From positions 1-53,113 of the forward strand of contig JAAUZZ010000021.1 in the NCBI GenBank assembly GCA_014804345.1: a stretch of DNA of 53,113 bases, in the 5' to 3' direction. Source of the DNA: Lachnospiraceae bacterium (GTDB lineage Bacteria > Bacillota > Clostridia > Lachnospirales > Lachnospiraceae). Below the pieces are notes generated by a model, which was not told where the DNA came from, did no database searches, and saw only the letters and a list, made by a program, of their open reading frames with translations. Shown here piece after piece: positions 35,901 to 43,961 of the stretch. Position 1 is the first letter of the stretch. Every line of letters begins with the position of its first letter. The position numbers were made by a program, and so were the translations under genes.

Positions 35901-36286
35901 TAATCGCCTGCATTTTTCTCCGCCGCAATCTGATTACAAATCTCAACATATGTACTCTGACCTTCCGCGCCAAGTGACTTTACAGTATCTGCCGAAAGAT
36001 ACACAACATCTTCATACTTCACACCGTCGGAACCGACAGCCTTACCGTCCCCCGAAACGTTAAATGCATACAAATCATCGGTTTCATGACGAAGTTCAAC
36101 CTCATACGCATCATTGTTTTCGACTGCGCTTTCCGTTTCTTCTGCATCTTCCGTTTCTTCTGCTCTAGTAAGCGCTTCGCTCACTAAAAACTCAGCTGCA
36201 TTTACCCCATCTGCCGTAATACCCACAGGCATTCCCGACACTACAAGCGTCAATGCAAGCAACATTGAAACAATTCTCTTTTTCAC
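32993..36286 (-). CDS. Large secreted transglutaminase-like protein with Ig-like repeats
   Basis: 1097 residues from a GTG at 36286 that follows AGGAGG. A signal peptide is clear (KKRIVSMLLALTLVVSGMPVG, cut near GVNAAEF). Residues about 160-290 are a disordered, acidic Asp/Glu/Ser/Thr linker with repeats such as STEE and TDDA. The transglutaminase-like core (about 470-600) has the triad Cys525 in GYGVCESYA, His569 in AGGHAWN and Asp585 in LQDSTWND. A Big2-type Ig-like domain (about 643-720, ending in TAVAPGSAEITLTAAG) follows, with two or three further beta-rich repeats (YKPKVELTQLGKDKKVKYKV type) reaching the end. No LPxTG anchor or terminal membrane helix is present. It may crosslink or cleave extracellular proteins or peptidoglycan; the substrate is unknown. 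Confidence 0.88.
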   Translation of the reverse strand: MKKRIVSMLLALTLVVSGMPVGITADGVNAAEFLVSEALTRAEETEDAEETESAVENNDAYEVELRHETDDLYAFNVSGDGKAVGSDGVKYEDVVYLSADTVKSLGAEGQSTYVEICNQIAAEKNAGDYLQNAVIAVDEDGNLIFNYSVSMAALRISAEKLAENVLEEADVTQGNEAEDDVAQADEKAEELSTQENEEEIVVDEDSDKENASNEINAEEVEEASKAETTVEDDPVKDEEPSTEESITDDAKTDDVLTDDASVGDEELSTEEVMADDDNAAEEETKAATEEFVLTAENMELIYEPEVEEFEIVENAKADIVIDLGYNNVREMQQFYVIQPDSESNYFGKQLTTEEKKIYDACSKVLGKGTNTFSFTGSKVPDAYYFVNIDRAIAAYVLTEPYKTDWIDWTKDYTGTNYYLLDGGRKIYQNTSITLPKSKYYTSAKQKAANAKVLELAQKAQEYAAEESPDSPVYGIVKYFDKWICENNVYDMRGVYGGASTDKNIQEAYYNCHSSYGILLEGYGVCESYALAMTRLLDSVGIPNMYATGQALDENGSYIYDANGYLAGGHAWNYIGMPDGKWYLQDSTWNDVGAKSDETYLLCADDTSQPNGRIPDGNRWSGLNAFEFVPRSSSKYDYEHSTEKFTLSKNEINLLPKKSEELTYSNTYISNENVPKVWASSNEKVAKVDKNGKVTAVAPGSAEITLTAAGMTAKCTVNVHQINSIMFEEGGKASLTTSCGIVDGSTPEIQHIYLTVNQKAENPKYTAEELKDVFGDFGAKSSKTDIATVSASLTGNTIDLAIQPVAKGKTTITVTLGTKKATLNFSVSEKLDEKWFNLPDFKANVDYTGKAYKPKVELTQLGKDKKVKYKVTYKNNKDAGDASVVITGTGTFGGELKYDFTINPLVLKVDLDTIKVTDKPVLYNGGANLTKSTVKHIDESGKKPKKVGLKAGKDYEIRYTNKDTKVTTAEPTVVGEYTMAIVGKGNYAGGANTPVPIRDADGNDKIWTIEKTDFKKVKVNVKVTGTTVAVTVAIGKNVLPATDYTMGFYKDKNCTESVSPTSFAAKTQYYIKVVPKGSNINSEDDKNNKPIVKNFKTK

Positions 36287-36415
36287 AGCATTCCCTCCTA
36301 AAAAATTTTCATCACAATTGAACCAACACGCGGCTACAACATGAGTAATCCTTTTTCCGTCAATATTACAAACCATTGTTTATATGATTGCAATATATTT
36401 CCACGTTTTAATTTC

Positions 36416-36443
36416 ATTATAGCGTATTTTTATAAGATATCAA
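36416..36443 (-). promoter_or_regulatory. Predicted promoter of transglutaminase-like gene
   Basis: Minus strand: -35 TTGATA (36438-36443), 16-bp spacer, -10 TATAAT (36416-36421). The resulting leader is about 120 bases, in which I see no riboswitch-like structure. Confidence 0.55.
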
Positions 36444-36512
36444 TTCATAAAATTCATAAATTTTTATAAACTTTTTATAAACATTTATTATAAATAGACA
36501 AAAGCGAGAAAT

Positions 36513-36549
36513 AATGCGCCAACTCTACTCTAAGTTCGCGCATTTTTCC
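36513..36549 (-). terminator. Candidate terminator after copA
   Basis: Arms AATGCGC / GCGCATT, extended by AACT / AGTT after one mismatch. The U-run on the minus strand is weak (ATTATTTC) and better on the plus strand (ATTTTTCC). It lies 40 bases after the copA stop. Confidence 0.5.
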
Positions 36550-36586
36550 TTGATAAAATACCCCGCAAGGCATATCAATATTTGAT

Positions 36587-36796
36587 TTAATCCACAGAAA
36601 TTACCTTATAATCCTGTTCCTCCACAGCTTTTGTAAGAACCTCATCTGCCACCTCGGCGGTACAGGTCACGACTGCTGTGCCTTCCTCGTGGCTTACGAC
36701 CGCCTCCGATACCTCCGCAAGCGCTTCTAAACATTTCTTTACTCTCGCCTCGCAGTGTCCACACATCATTCCTTCAATTTTCATTGTCTTTGTCAT
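36587..36796 (-). CDS. copZ: Possible separate CopZ copper chaperone from internal start
   Basis: Within copA and in the same frame, an ATG at 36796 is preceded by AGGAGG with seven bases between, the best ribosome site of the region. Translation from it gives 69 residues, [20 protein letters not shown] and onward, a complete HMA-domain copper chaperone of normal CopZ length with its CxxC. The stop is shared with copA. This suggests that one mRNA yields both the pump with a tethered chaperone and a free chaperone. Alternatively, copA and copZ were once separate genes that fused while the old ribosome site survived unused. Confidence 0.55.
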   Translation of the reverse strand: MTKTMKIEGMMCGHCEARVKKCLEALAEVSEAVVSHEEGTAVVTCTAEVADEVLTKAVEEQDYKVISVD

Positions 36797-39175
36797 TTTT
36801 AAATCCTCCTTTTTATTTAGATTATTTTCTTTCTCAAGTTTCTCCGTTTTCTCAATCGGACGCACACGTTTGTCTTTCGTCGCATCATGGATATTGCCTA
36901 AATTGAGCCTGAGCGCATTTGTCACGACGCAAAAGCTGGAAAGACTCATCGCCGCCGCCGCAAACATCGGATTTAGCTGAATATGAAACAACGGTATCAG
37001 CAGTCCCGCCGCAATCGGTATTCCAATCACATTATAGAAAAATGCCCAGAACAAGTTCTCATGGATATTTTTCAGCGTCTTTCGGCTTAAGCGGATTGCC
37101 GCCGCCACATCCAACAGTCTGCTTTTCATCAGCACCACATCCGCAGCGTCAATCGCGACATCCGTTCCCGCGCCAATCGCGATCCCGATATCAGCCCTCG
37201 TAAGCGCGGGCGCATCATTGATGCCATCCCCGACCATCGCCACTCTGCCCTTTTCTTTCAGGCGCCTGATCACACTTTCCTTGCCGTCGGGCAAAACTCC
37301 CGCAATTACTTCCGTCACGCCTGCCTGCGCACCGATTGCGCGCGCCGTCTGCTCATTATCGCCCGTGAGCATCACGACATGAATGCCCATATTTTCAAGT
37401 TCTCTGACTGCCTGTGCGCTGTCCTCCTTTATGACATCCGCCACAGCGATAATTCCGACAAGCGTGTCATTTTTCTGCTCATCTTCCCGCGTAAAGAACA
37501 GCGGTGTCTTTCCTTGTATGGAAAGCTCTTTCGCCCTTGTCAAAAGCACATCGGGGATTTGCGCCTTTTTTCCGATAAAACTGCCGCTTCCGCCAAAGAG
37601 CCGTTTCCCCTCGCAAAAAGCCGTTACACCGTTTCCGGAAAGCACCTCAAAATCCGTTATTTTGTTCACATACTTGTTGATATCATTATTTTTTTCGGCG
37701 CAGTCGTCTGCATATTCGCATACAGCGCGCGCAAGCGGATGCTCGCTCTTTTTCTCGATCGCATATGCCGTCGCAATCAGTTCCTGCTCCGTAATCCCGT
37801 CCATGGGAATCACATCCGTCACTTTCGGCATACCGCTTGTAATCGTGCCCGTTTTGTCAAGCGCGACAATCTGCACTTTTCCCGCTTCCTCCAAAGACAC
37901 AGCCGTTTTAAACAGAATACCGTTTTTTGCACCGACGCCGTTTCCGACCATGATCGCAACGGGTGTTGCCAATCCCAGCGCACACGGACAACTGATGACA
38001 AGCACAGATATTCCCCGCGCAAGCGCAAATCCCACGCTCTGTCCCGCAAGGAGCCATACAAATATCGTGACGAGCGCGATTGCAATAACAGTCGGGACGA
38101 ATACACCCGATACTTTGTCGGCAACTTTTGCGATCGGCGCTTTCGTTGCCGCCGCATCACTCACCATTTTGATAATCTGCGAAAGCGTCGTATCTTCACC
38201 CACGCGCACAGCCTCACATTTGATAAAGCCGGAGCGGTTTATGGTTGCGGCAGATACTCTGTCGCCTGCTGCCTTGTCAACGGGAATACTCTCGCCTGTC
38301 AGCGCCGCCTCATCCACTGCGCTCGTTCCCTCAAGCACAATTCCGTCAACGGGGATATTCTCTCCCGGTCTTACCACAAACACGTCGCCCTTTGCCACTT
38401 CTTCGATGCCCACTTCACACTCGCTGCCATCTCTGATAACCGTAGCTGTTTTGGGCGCAATCCGCATCAATCCCTTGAGCGCATCGGTCGTTTTCCCCTT
38501 TGAGCGCGCCTCCAACATTTTCCCTACCGTTATCAGTGTTAAGATCATCGCCGCGGATTCGAAATAAAACTCATGCATGTAATCCATGACTGCCTGCATG
38601 TCGCCTGCAAGCTGTGCGTCAGTCATCGCAAAAAGCGCATATGTGCTGTAGACAAACGCTGCCGCAGACCCAAGCGCCACCAGGGTATCCATATTTGGCG
38701 ACCTGTGGAACAGACTCTTAAAACCGCTGATGAAAAATTTTTGGTTTATTACCATGACTGCCACGGTCAACAGAAGCTGTATCAACCCCGTTGCGATATG
38801 ATTATTCTCCAATACGGACGGTATCGGAAAATTCCACATCATATGCCCCATGGAAAAGTACATGAGTACAATTAAAAACACGAGCGAATAGATCAGTCTT
38901 TGTTTTAAAACCGGCGTTTCTTTATCAGCTAACAGCTCCTCTTGTTCCGTGCTTGCAGCATTTTTTTGTGTGGCGCTGTTTTTTACAGACGCCCCATATC
39001 CTGCCGCAACTACTGCCTTTATGATATCGTCGGGCTTTGCAGTACCCTCTACGCCCATTGTATTTGTAAGCAGACTGACCGAACAAGAGCTAACCCCCGC
39101 CACTTTGGATACCGCCTTTTCCACTCTGCTGCTGCAAGCGGCGCAGCTCATTCCTGTCACCATATATTGTTCCAT
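36587..39175 (-). CDS. copA: Copper-exporting P1B-type ATPase with fused C-terminal CopZ domain
   Basis: This 862-residue membrane pump exports Cu(I). It begins with a heavy-metal-associated domain ([15 protein letters not shown], CxxC at residues 11-14), followed by paired helices and the actuator loop ([15 protein letters not shown]). The transmembrane metal site is [14 protein letters not shown] (CPC), the phosphorylation site [11 protein letters not shown], the nucleotide-site His in KKSEHPLA, and the hinge [12 protein letters not shown]. After the last helix there is a linker of about 40 charged residues and then a second metal-binding domain ([20 protein letters not shown]), in frame. 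That domain equals a CopZ chaperone and has its own ribosome site. ATG 39175 follows GAGGTGA. csoR is 59 bp upstream in the same direction, so they form an operon. Confidence 0.95.
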   Translation of the reverse strand: MEQYMVTGMSCAACSSRVEKAVSKVAGVSSCSVSLLTNTMGVEGTAKPDDIIKAVVAAGYGASVKNSATQKNAASTEQEELLADKETPVLKQRLIYSLVFLIVLMYFSMGHMMWNFPIPSVLENNHIATGLIQLLLTVAVMVINQKFFISGFKSLFHRSPNMDTLVALGSAAAFVYSTYALFAMTDAQLAGDMQAVMDYMHEFYFESAAMILTLITVGKMLEARSKGKTTDALKGLMRIAPKTATVIRDGSECEVGIEEVAKGDVFVVRPGENIPVDGIVLEGTSAVDEAALTGESIPVDKAAGDRVSAATINRSGFIKCEAVRVGEDTTLSQIIKMVSDAAATKAPIAKVADKVSGVFVPTVIAIALVTIFVWLLAGQSVGFALARGISVLVISCPCALGLATPVAIMVGNGVGAKNGILFKTAVSLEEAGKVQIVALDKTGTITSGMPKVTDVIPMDGITEQELIATAYAIEKKSEHPLARAVCEYADDCAEKNNDINKYVNKITDFEVLSGNGVTAFCEGKRLFGGSGSFIGKKAQIPDVLLTRAKELSIQGKTPLFFTREDEQKNDTLVGIIAVADVIKEDSAQAVRELENMGIHVVMLTGDNEQTARAIGAQAGVTEVIAGVLPDGKESVIRRLKEKGRVAMVGDGINDAPALTRADIGIAIGAGTDVAIDAADVVLMKSRLLDVAAAIRLSRKTLKNIHENLFWAFFYNVIGIPIAAGLLIPLFHIQLNPMFAAAAMSLSSFCVVTNALRLNLGNIHDATKDKRVRPIEKTEKLEKENNLNKKEDLKMTKTMKIEGMMCGHCEARVKKCLEALAEVSEAVVSHEEGTAVVTCTAEVADEVLTKAVEEQDYKVISVD

Positions 39176-39234
39176 TTTTGTCACCTCATTTCCACACACA
39201 ATTACCTATGTTTTCTATTATACCCCACATACCC

Positions 39235-39576
39235 TTATTTCATTAATTTTTTCATGGTTTCCACAAGTTCGTCTACCGTTTCCATCTTGCCATCTCTGAT
39301 GTCCTGTGTCACGCACGTTTTGATGTGGTCCGCAAGCAGCACCCTGTTAAAGCTGTTTAATGCCGCATTTACTGCCTCCACCTGCACAAGGATATCGGTA
39401 CAATACGCCTCCTTTTCCACCATCTTCTTGATGCCGCGCACTTGACCTTCGATACGGCTTAAACGGTTTACCAAATCCCGAAGTTCTTTCGGGCTGCGCT
39501 CCTTTTTTTTATGAGAACATCCCTCACAATTTTCCTCTAAGTTCAAAATTTCTTCATCAATACTGTTATTTTCCAT
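39235..39576 (-). CDS. csoR: CsoR-family copper-sensing repressor
   Basis: This 113-residue all-helical repressor of the CsoR/RcnR family has the DNA-binding surface and core LVNRLSRIEGQVRGIKKMVE and the metal ligands of Cu(I) CsoR: Cys59 (AYCTDIL), His84 and Cys88 (ADHIKTC). An N-terminal extension with extra Cys/His (ENCEGCSHKKK) precedes the core. Cu(I) binding should release it from DNA. AGGAAG precedes the ATG. It lies upstream of copA in one operon; the promoter carries a matching operator. Confidence 0.93.
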   Translation of the reverse strand: MENNSIDEEILNLEENCEGCSHKKKERSPKELRDLVNRLSRIEGQVRGIKKMVEKEAYCTDILVQVEAVNAALNSFNRVLLADHIKTCVTQDIRDGKMETVDELVETMKKLMK

Positions 39577-39616
39577 TTTGACTTCCTCCTATGATTTTCT
39601 GTATCTGCTCACAAGT

Positions 39617-39645
39617 ATAATATACCCCTGTATGGTATTTGTCAA
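39617..39645 (-). promoter_or_regulatory. csoR-copA promoter with CsoR operator
   Basis: Minus strand: -35 TTGACA (39640-39645), 17-bp spacer, -10 TATTAT (39617-39622). The spacer contains ATACCCCTGTATGGTAT (39622-39638), an inverted repeat of ATACC/GGTAT with a C-rich half, typical of CsoR operators. Binding would block polymerase, giving autoregulation by copper. Confidence 0.75.
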
Positions 39646-39669
39646 TACTTTTATATTTTATTTTTCCGC

Positions 39670-39709
39670 AAACAAAAAGCATTTGAATTTTAATTCTCCA
39701 AATGCTTTT
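39670..39709 (-). terminator. Terminator after flavodiiron protein gene
   Basis: Perfect 11-bp arms AAAAGCATTTG / CAAATGCTTTT followed by TTG on the minus strand, ten bases after the stop. Confidence 0.88.
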
Positions 39710-39719
39710 CGTTCTCTTC

Positions 39720-40877
39720 TTATACCAACAGCTCCTCCGCCAAAGCCTCAAGCTGTCCTATATCGCTGTCTTTCAACGCAGACTTAATGGTTACTGACTG
39801 CTCTGCCACTTTCAGTTCTTTCATTCCTTCAAGCATCGCCCTCATGATTTTGTTCGCCATAGGCGCCCACGAACCGTTCTCCATGAGTCCGACTGTACGT
39901 TTCTGATAATTTTTCATCTTCAGCTTCTTGATAAAGCTTTCCATAACGGGAAGAAGCTCCGCATCATATGTAATGGACGCAAGCGCCAGATGACTGTAGC
40001 GGAAGGCGTCCTCCACAGCCTCATGGATATCGTCCGTGCAAAGGTCAGTCAGCACAACTTTCTTTGCTCCCTTTGCCTCAAGAATTTCTTTTAACTTCAA
40101 GGCTGCATGCATGGTGTTTCCGTGAACGGACGCACATGCAATCAGCACGCCCTCGTCCTCGGGCGCATAACTGCTCCAGACATTGTACTTATCTATATAA
40201 TATCCCAAATCTTCCGTGAGAACCGGTCCGTGCAGCGGACATATTTTTTCGATGTCCAGTCCCGCTGCTTTTTTCAGCAACGCCCGTACCTGTGCCCCGT
40301 ACTTTCCGCAAATATTGATGAAGTACCGTCTTGCCTCACAAGTCCATGCCTCATCCGCGTCACGTGTGCCGAACTTTCCGAAACCGTCCGCACTGAAAAG
40401 CGTCTTATCCGTGCTGTCATAAGTCACCATAACCTCCGGCCAGTGAACCATCGGCGCCATGACAAAGTTCAGCGTATGCGCACCAAGCGATAACGTATCC
40501 CCTTCTTTTACCTCTACTGTCTTCCCTTCTATGTCTATATCGTAAAACTGTTTTAACATTGTAAAGGTCTTGGCATTTCCCACAAGCTTCATCTCAGGAA
40601 ACTTCTCAATCAGTTCTAGAATGCTTCCGCCATGATCAGGCTCCATATGCTGTATCACAAGATAATCAACTTTTTTTCCGCCGAGCGCTTCGTCAAGATT
40701 GGAAAGCCACTCCTCTGTTGCCCTCTTATCAACCGTGTCCATCACGGCAATTTTTTCGTCTAAAATCACGTACGAGTTGTATGCCATACCGTTTTCCACC
40801 TCGTACTGCCCTTCAAACAGTGTGATATCCCTGTCATTCACACCAACATTTACAATATCTTTTGTTACATTTTCCAT
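39720..40877 (-). CDS. Flavodiiron protein (A-type flavoprotein, FprA family)
   Basis: This 385-residue cytosolic enzyme reduces O2 to water (or NO to N2O), protecting anaerobes from oxygen. The N-terminal metallo-beta-lactamase-like domain carries the diiron ligands: HMEPDH (His77, Glu79, Asp81), then HWPEVMVTYD and the ADGFGKFG segment, and later CPLHGPV. The C-terminal flavodoxin domain (about 245-385) binds FMN with ASVHGNTMHAA, ASITYDAELLP and MENGSWAPMA. No rubredoxin domain is fused, so electrons come from a separate rubredoxin. AAAGGAG precedes the ATG. The gene is monocistronic, with its own terminator. Confidence 0.95.
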   Translation of the reverse strand: MENVTKDIVNVGVNDRDITLFEGQYEVENGMAYNSYVILDEKIAVMDTVDKRATEEWLSNLDEALGGKKVDYLVIQHMEPDHGGSILELIEKFPEMKLVGNAKTFTMLKQFYDIDIEGKTVEVKEGDTLSLGAHTLNFVMAPMVHWPEVMVTYDSTDKTLFSADGFGKFGTRDADEAWTCEARRYFINICGKYGAQVRALLKKAAGLDIEKICPLHGPVLTEDLGYYIDKYNVWSSYAPEDEGVLIACASVHGNTMHAALKLKEILEAKGAKKVVLTDLCTDDIHEAVEDAFRYSHLALASITYDAELLPVMESFIKKLKMKNYQKRTVGLMENGSWAPMANKIMRAMLEGMKELKVAEQSVTIKSALKDSDIGQLEALAEELLV

Positions 40878-40908
40878 AATCCTACTCCTTTCGCAATATC
40901 CGCTAACT

Positions 40909-40938
40909 AGTTTACCACAAATACCGATCTTTTGGCAA
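40909..40938 (-). promoter_or_regulatory. Predicted promoter of flavodiiron gene
   Basis: Minus strand: -35 TTGCCA (40933-40938), 18-bp spacer, -10 TAAACT (40909-40914), about 32 bp before the start codon. Consensus-based only. Confidence 0.45.
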
Positions 40939-41004
40939 TGCTGTCATAAAGAGGAATAAAAAATTATTTTAAAAAATAGAATTGTTGTGTAAAAATGATT
41001 GATT

Positions 41005-41033
41005 TTGACACGATAAAGTGCGATACTGAATAT
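41005..41033 (+). promoter_or_regulatory. Predicted promoter of asnA
   Basis: Plus strand: -35 TTGACA (41005-41010), 17-bp spacer, -10 GAATAT (41028-41033). The short leader leaves no room for a T-box. Confidence 0.5.
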
Positions 41034-41070
41034 GTTGGATTTTTCCAAAGTGAAAACAAATAGGAGATTT

Positions 41071-42087
41071 ATGAAAATGAAAAATTTAATCATTCCAAAC
41101 GATTATCATTCAAATTTGGATTTGCATGACACGCAGATTGCAATTAAGACAGTGAAAGATTTCTTTCAAAATCAGATTGCGCAGCACTTGCATCTCACCC
41201 GTGTTTCCGCGCCGCTTTTTGTAGATCCCACATCGGGACTCAACGACAACTTAAACGGTGTGGAGCGTCCCGTTGCCTTTGATATCAAGGAACAGGACGG
41301 ACGCATTGCAGAGGTTGTGCAGTCGCTTGCAAAGTGGAAACGTTATGCGTTAAAAAAATACGGCTTTTCGTATGGTGAAGGAATCTACACGGATATGAAC
41401 GCGATACGCCGCGACGAGGACACAGACAATATTCACTCCATCTTCGTAGACCAGTGGGACTGGGAAAAGGTGATCAAGTTTGAGGAGCGAAATACAGACA
41501 CCTTGAAAAGCATTGTCAGAAAGGTATACAAATGCTTGAAAAACACGGAAAAGTATATGGCGATCCAATATGAATACATAGAGGAGATTCTTCCCGACGA
41601 TATCTACTTTGTTACAACGGATGAGCTTGCGCAGATTTTCCCCGACAATACGCCGAAGGAACGCGAATACTATATCGCAAAAGCAAAGGGCGCTGTCTGC
41701 ATTATGAAGATTGGTGACAAGCTGGAAAACGGAAAGCCGCATGACGGTCGTTCACCGGACTATGATGACTGGCAGTTGAACTGCGATATCGTAGTATATT
41801 ATCCCGTGCTTGATATCGGGCTTGAGCTTTCCTCAATGGGTATCCGCGTCGACAAAGATGCACTGCTCTCACAGCTTGACAAAGCCGGTTGTCCGGAGCG
41901 CGCGAAACTGCCCTACCAGAAATCGATTATTGATGGCGAGCTGCCGTTTACCATCGGCGGCGGTATCGGTCAGTCGCGTATCTGTATGTTCTTTTTAAGA
42001 AAAGCGCATATCGGAGAGGTTCAGTCCTCGTTATGGCCGGAAGAAATGGTTTCGGAGTGCGCAGAGCATCAGATTCATCTATTATAA
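41071..42087 (+). CDS. asnA: Aspartate-ammonia ligase (asparagine synthetase A)
   Basis: The enzyme makes asparagine from aspartate, ammonia and ATP, via an adenylate. It is a class II aaRS-like fold of 338 residues, close to the 330 of E. coli AsnA. Family motifs are HLTRVSAPLFVDPTSGLNDNL at the substrate end, FDIKEQDGRIAEVVQSLAKWKR, DEDTDNIHSIFVDQWDWEK, DGRSPDYDDW, and the motif 3-like GGGIGQSRICMFFL. ATG 41071 lies four bases after AGGAG and ATG 41077 ten bases after it, so either may be used; the frame is open back to 41032 without a site. It is convergent with the Fic-like gene, with a shared terminator between. Confidence 0.95.
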   Translation: MKMKNLIIPNDYHSNLDLHDTQIAIKTVKDFFQNQIAQHLHLTRVSAPLFVDPTSGLNDNLNGVERPVAFDIKEQDGRIAEVVQSLAKWKRYALKKYGFSYGEGIYTDMNAIRRDEDTDNIHSIFVDQWDWEKVIKFEERNTDTLKSIVRKVYKCLKNTEKYMAIQYEYIEEILPDDIYFVTTDELAQIFPDNTPKEREYYIAKAKGAVCIMKIGDKLENGKPHDGRSPDYDDWQLNCDIVVYYPVLDIGLELSSMGIRVDKDALLSQLDKAGCPERAKLPYQKSIIDGELPFTIGGGIGQSRICMFFLRKAHIGEVQSSLWPEEMVSECAEHQIHLL

Positions 42088-42097
42088 AGTTAAATTC

Positions 42098-42160
42098 AAA
42101 AATCCCCTTACTGTTAAGAGCCAACTTGTCGGACATAACTGTGAGGGGATTTTCTATTTT
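42098..42160. terminator. Bidirectional terminator between asnA and fic-like gene
   Basis: Arms AAAATCCCCT / AGGGGATTTT, with further pairing inside (AC-GTTA / TAAC-GT), give a long stem with U-runs on both strands. It stands between two convergent genes and can end both. Confidence 0.85.
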
Positions 42161-42165
42161 CATAA

Positions 42166-42795
42166 TTATATTTCCAACGTTTTAATGCACTTTTTCAGAC
42201 AATTTTCCAATGGTTCTAACGCATCATTTAAATACCAATTATTTAATGCGGTATTAAATTCTTCCGCATTGTCCTTCCCAATCGTCAGAATTCCGTTTCC
42301 CGACGCAATTAAAATTTTACTTGCAACAATCGTAGATGTTCTCTTATTCCCGTCCCAAAAAAGCTGCTGCTTACAGGCATATGCAAAATATGCAATTGCC
42401 TGTTCTATAGGATCCTCAATTGTTACAATTTTATCAAGCTCTTTGATGACTTCTTCTTTAACCGGTATGGACGGAATAAAATCACCGACACCAACTCTCC
42501 CTGTCCGTAACGTTCCCCATTGCAAACTTTCATTTCGGGAAACAAACTCATTAATCTTACAGATATATGCAAGGTCCAACAAAGCGTCAACGCTTTCGAT
42601 ACAATACTTCCAAGCATCCCGCAAATTAAGAACCGTTTGAATATCATTCACTGTTACCCCGTTTACCACTGCGCCGTCTATTATGGTTTGTGTTTGCGGA
42701 AATGTCACGTTACATCCCTCAATATATGCTGTGTTGTATACTAATTCCACAAATGTTTTCTTTGCTAAAAATATATTTTGTTCCCTTGTAAGCAT
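42166..42795 (-). CDS. Fic-like protein lacking the catalytic His
   Basis: This 209-residue Fic/DOC-fold protein has the core motif CKQQLFWDGNKRTS: the WDGNKR part fits the DGNxR loop, but the usual catalytic His (HxF) is Gln144. AMPylation by the standard mechanism is then unlikely; a phosphotransfer, nucleotide-binding or decoy role is possible. An inhibitory-type motif TAYIEG (residues 22-27) is present near the N-terminus. ATG 42795 follows GGAGG closely; an earlier in-frame ATG at 42807 overlaps that site. It is the second Fic protein in the window, unlike the catalytically complete one at 3856-4596. No partner antitoxin is recognised. Confidence 0.75.
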   Translation of the reverse strand: MLTREQNIFLAKKTFVELVYNTAYIEGCNVTFPQTQTIIDGAVVNGVTVNDIQTVLNLRDAWKYCIESVDALLDLAYICKINEFVSRNESLQWGTLRTGRVGVGDFIPSIPVKEEVIKELDKIVTIEDPIEQAIAYFAYACKQQLFWDGNKRTSTIVASKILIASGNGILTIGKDNAEEFNTALNNWYLNDALEPLENCLKKCIKTLEI

Positions 42796-42940
42796 TGATA
42801 CCTCCATCTTTGATTCCGTTTTTGTAAGCCGATTTTCTTACTTTTTCATAATACCCTATTTTCTTATGAAACAGAAAAGCAATTATCATCTTCACAACTT
42901 CCTATTGTTCCAATGGTTTACCTCTCCGACAAACACAAAT

Positions 42941-43342
42941 TCAGTGCCCTTCTATATTGTCTGCAAATGGCGCTGACGTATTTAGATAAAACAGGTAATC
43001 TCCGTCATCTGTTTTCGTGACAAAACAACTCCAATCATCAAACGTATAGTGTTTCGACATACTATTTTTTATTTCAGATTCTTGCATTTGTGTTGAAAAT
43101 GTTATGGAAGTTAGACAATCAACATGATTTCCCGTTCCCGATGTATTTCCGGTTTCCGAATAGACATCTTTAATCTCAATATCCGAAATCTCATTTTCCA
43201 AATTTGTCTGTAGCTGTTCTGTTTGCTGTTTGGTCGCTAGATGGTTGATGCTCATACCTAAGATTTCATATAATATAAAGATTATAATCAACAAAAACGG
43301 TAAGCATAAAATTATTAATCCGGTCCTTTTTAACCACTTCAT
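42941..43342 (-). CDS. Small membrane-anchored protein, unknown
   Basis: Unrecognised. The 133-residue protein has a basic start (MKWLKRTG) and one hydrophobic helix (about 7-28, LIILCLPFLLIIIFILYEI), then a polar extracytoplasmic part of about 100 residues with few hydrophobic runs and two cysteines (VDCLTS and WSCFVT), which could form a disulfide. GGAG precedes ATG 43342. A similar layout (helix, then about 110 polar residues) is seen in the protein at 45059-45508, though I see no clear sequence similarity. Confidence 0.6.
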   Translation of the reverse strand: MKWLKRTGLIILCLPFLLIIIFILYEILGMSINHLATKQQTEQLQTNLENEISDIEIKDVYSETGNTSGTGNHVDCLTSITFSTQMQESEIKNSMSKHYTFDDWSCFVTKTDDGDYLFYLNTSAPFADNIEGH

Positions 43343-43442
43343 ATTTTCTCCGTAAATTTTAATTTTTCTAATCGTTTCACTCAACGGTAAATTTTATTTT
43401 AATCATTACTGCACGAAATCCCTATTTTCGCAATTCGTCTTT

Positions 43443-43751
43443 CTAATGCTTATCATTTATTTTTAAATACTTATTAATTGAATCTTCTAATTTAAGAATA
43501 TAATCCATATGGTTTTTAGGTAGATTAGATATTGTGCTCATATCTTTAGGATCAAAATGATAGATAATATGCTTCATTATTTGGTTTTGGATAAAAAATA
43601 GCTTAAGAATAGTTTCCTCATCTTTTTGATCTAAAGAAACTATATAATCACACAAATTTACTATCTTCTCCAAATCAAATAAGTCTCTTTCATGCAAATA
43701 ATAAAGAAAGCTTTTATTGATACATTTATAATTATCGTCTATCAAATCCAA
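43443..43751 (-). CDS. Small helical protein, unknown
   Basis: Unrecognised. 102 residues from a TTG at 43751, with GGAAAG six bases upstream, which supports the start. It is mostly helical by composition (LLYYLHERDLFDLEKIVNLC-type), without membrane segments or signal peptide; several Asp/His residues are scattered. It is AT-rich relative to the housekeeping genes, suggesting accessory DNA. Confidence 0.5.
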   Translation of the reverse strand: MDLIDDNYKCINKSFLYYLHERDLFDLEKIVNLCDYIVSLDQKDEETILKLFFIQNQIMKHIIYHFDPKDMSTISNLPKNHMDYILKLEDSINKYLKINDKH

Positions 43752-43874
43752 TGAAATCTTTCCTTTCTAATTTGGCGCTTTTAAGAGAAACAATATTGTA
43801 TAAAATAGTATAACACAAAATAAACGAAATTGGTGAAATGATTAAAACGATTGAAAAATTTAATGGAACGGAAA

Positions 43875-43925
43875 GATAAAAAGAAACCGTGAAACGACAT
43901 TTTGAAAACATCACTTCACGGTTTT
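43875..43925 (-). terminator. Terminator after the membrane protein at 43962
   Basis: Perfect 10-bp arms AAACCGTGAA / TTCACGGTTT with a 21-base loop, followed by TTTTTAT on the minus strand, 37 bases after the stop. Confidence 0.75.
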
Positions 43926-43961
43926 TATAATTACGCAACAATGTAGCAATAATATCGGTAT

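Noticed and set aside
37379-38567. Long plus-strand frames opposite copA
   Set aside because: They mirror the GC-rich P-type ATPase gene, have no ribosome sites and resemble no family.
36587-39175. Frameshift or stop between copA and copZ
   Set aside because: The frame is continuous through the linker, so this is a true fusion; only the internal ribosome site hints at a former separate gene.
40939-41070. T-box or other riboswitch before asnA
   Set aside because: The leader after the predicted promoter is under 40 bases and shows no specifier or T-box sequence.
43732-43941. Small hydrophobic reading frame on the minus strand
   Set aside because: It has no ribosome site, overlaps the start of the 43443-43751 gene and covers a terminator hairpin, so it is probably chance.
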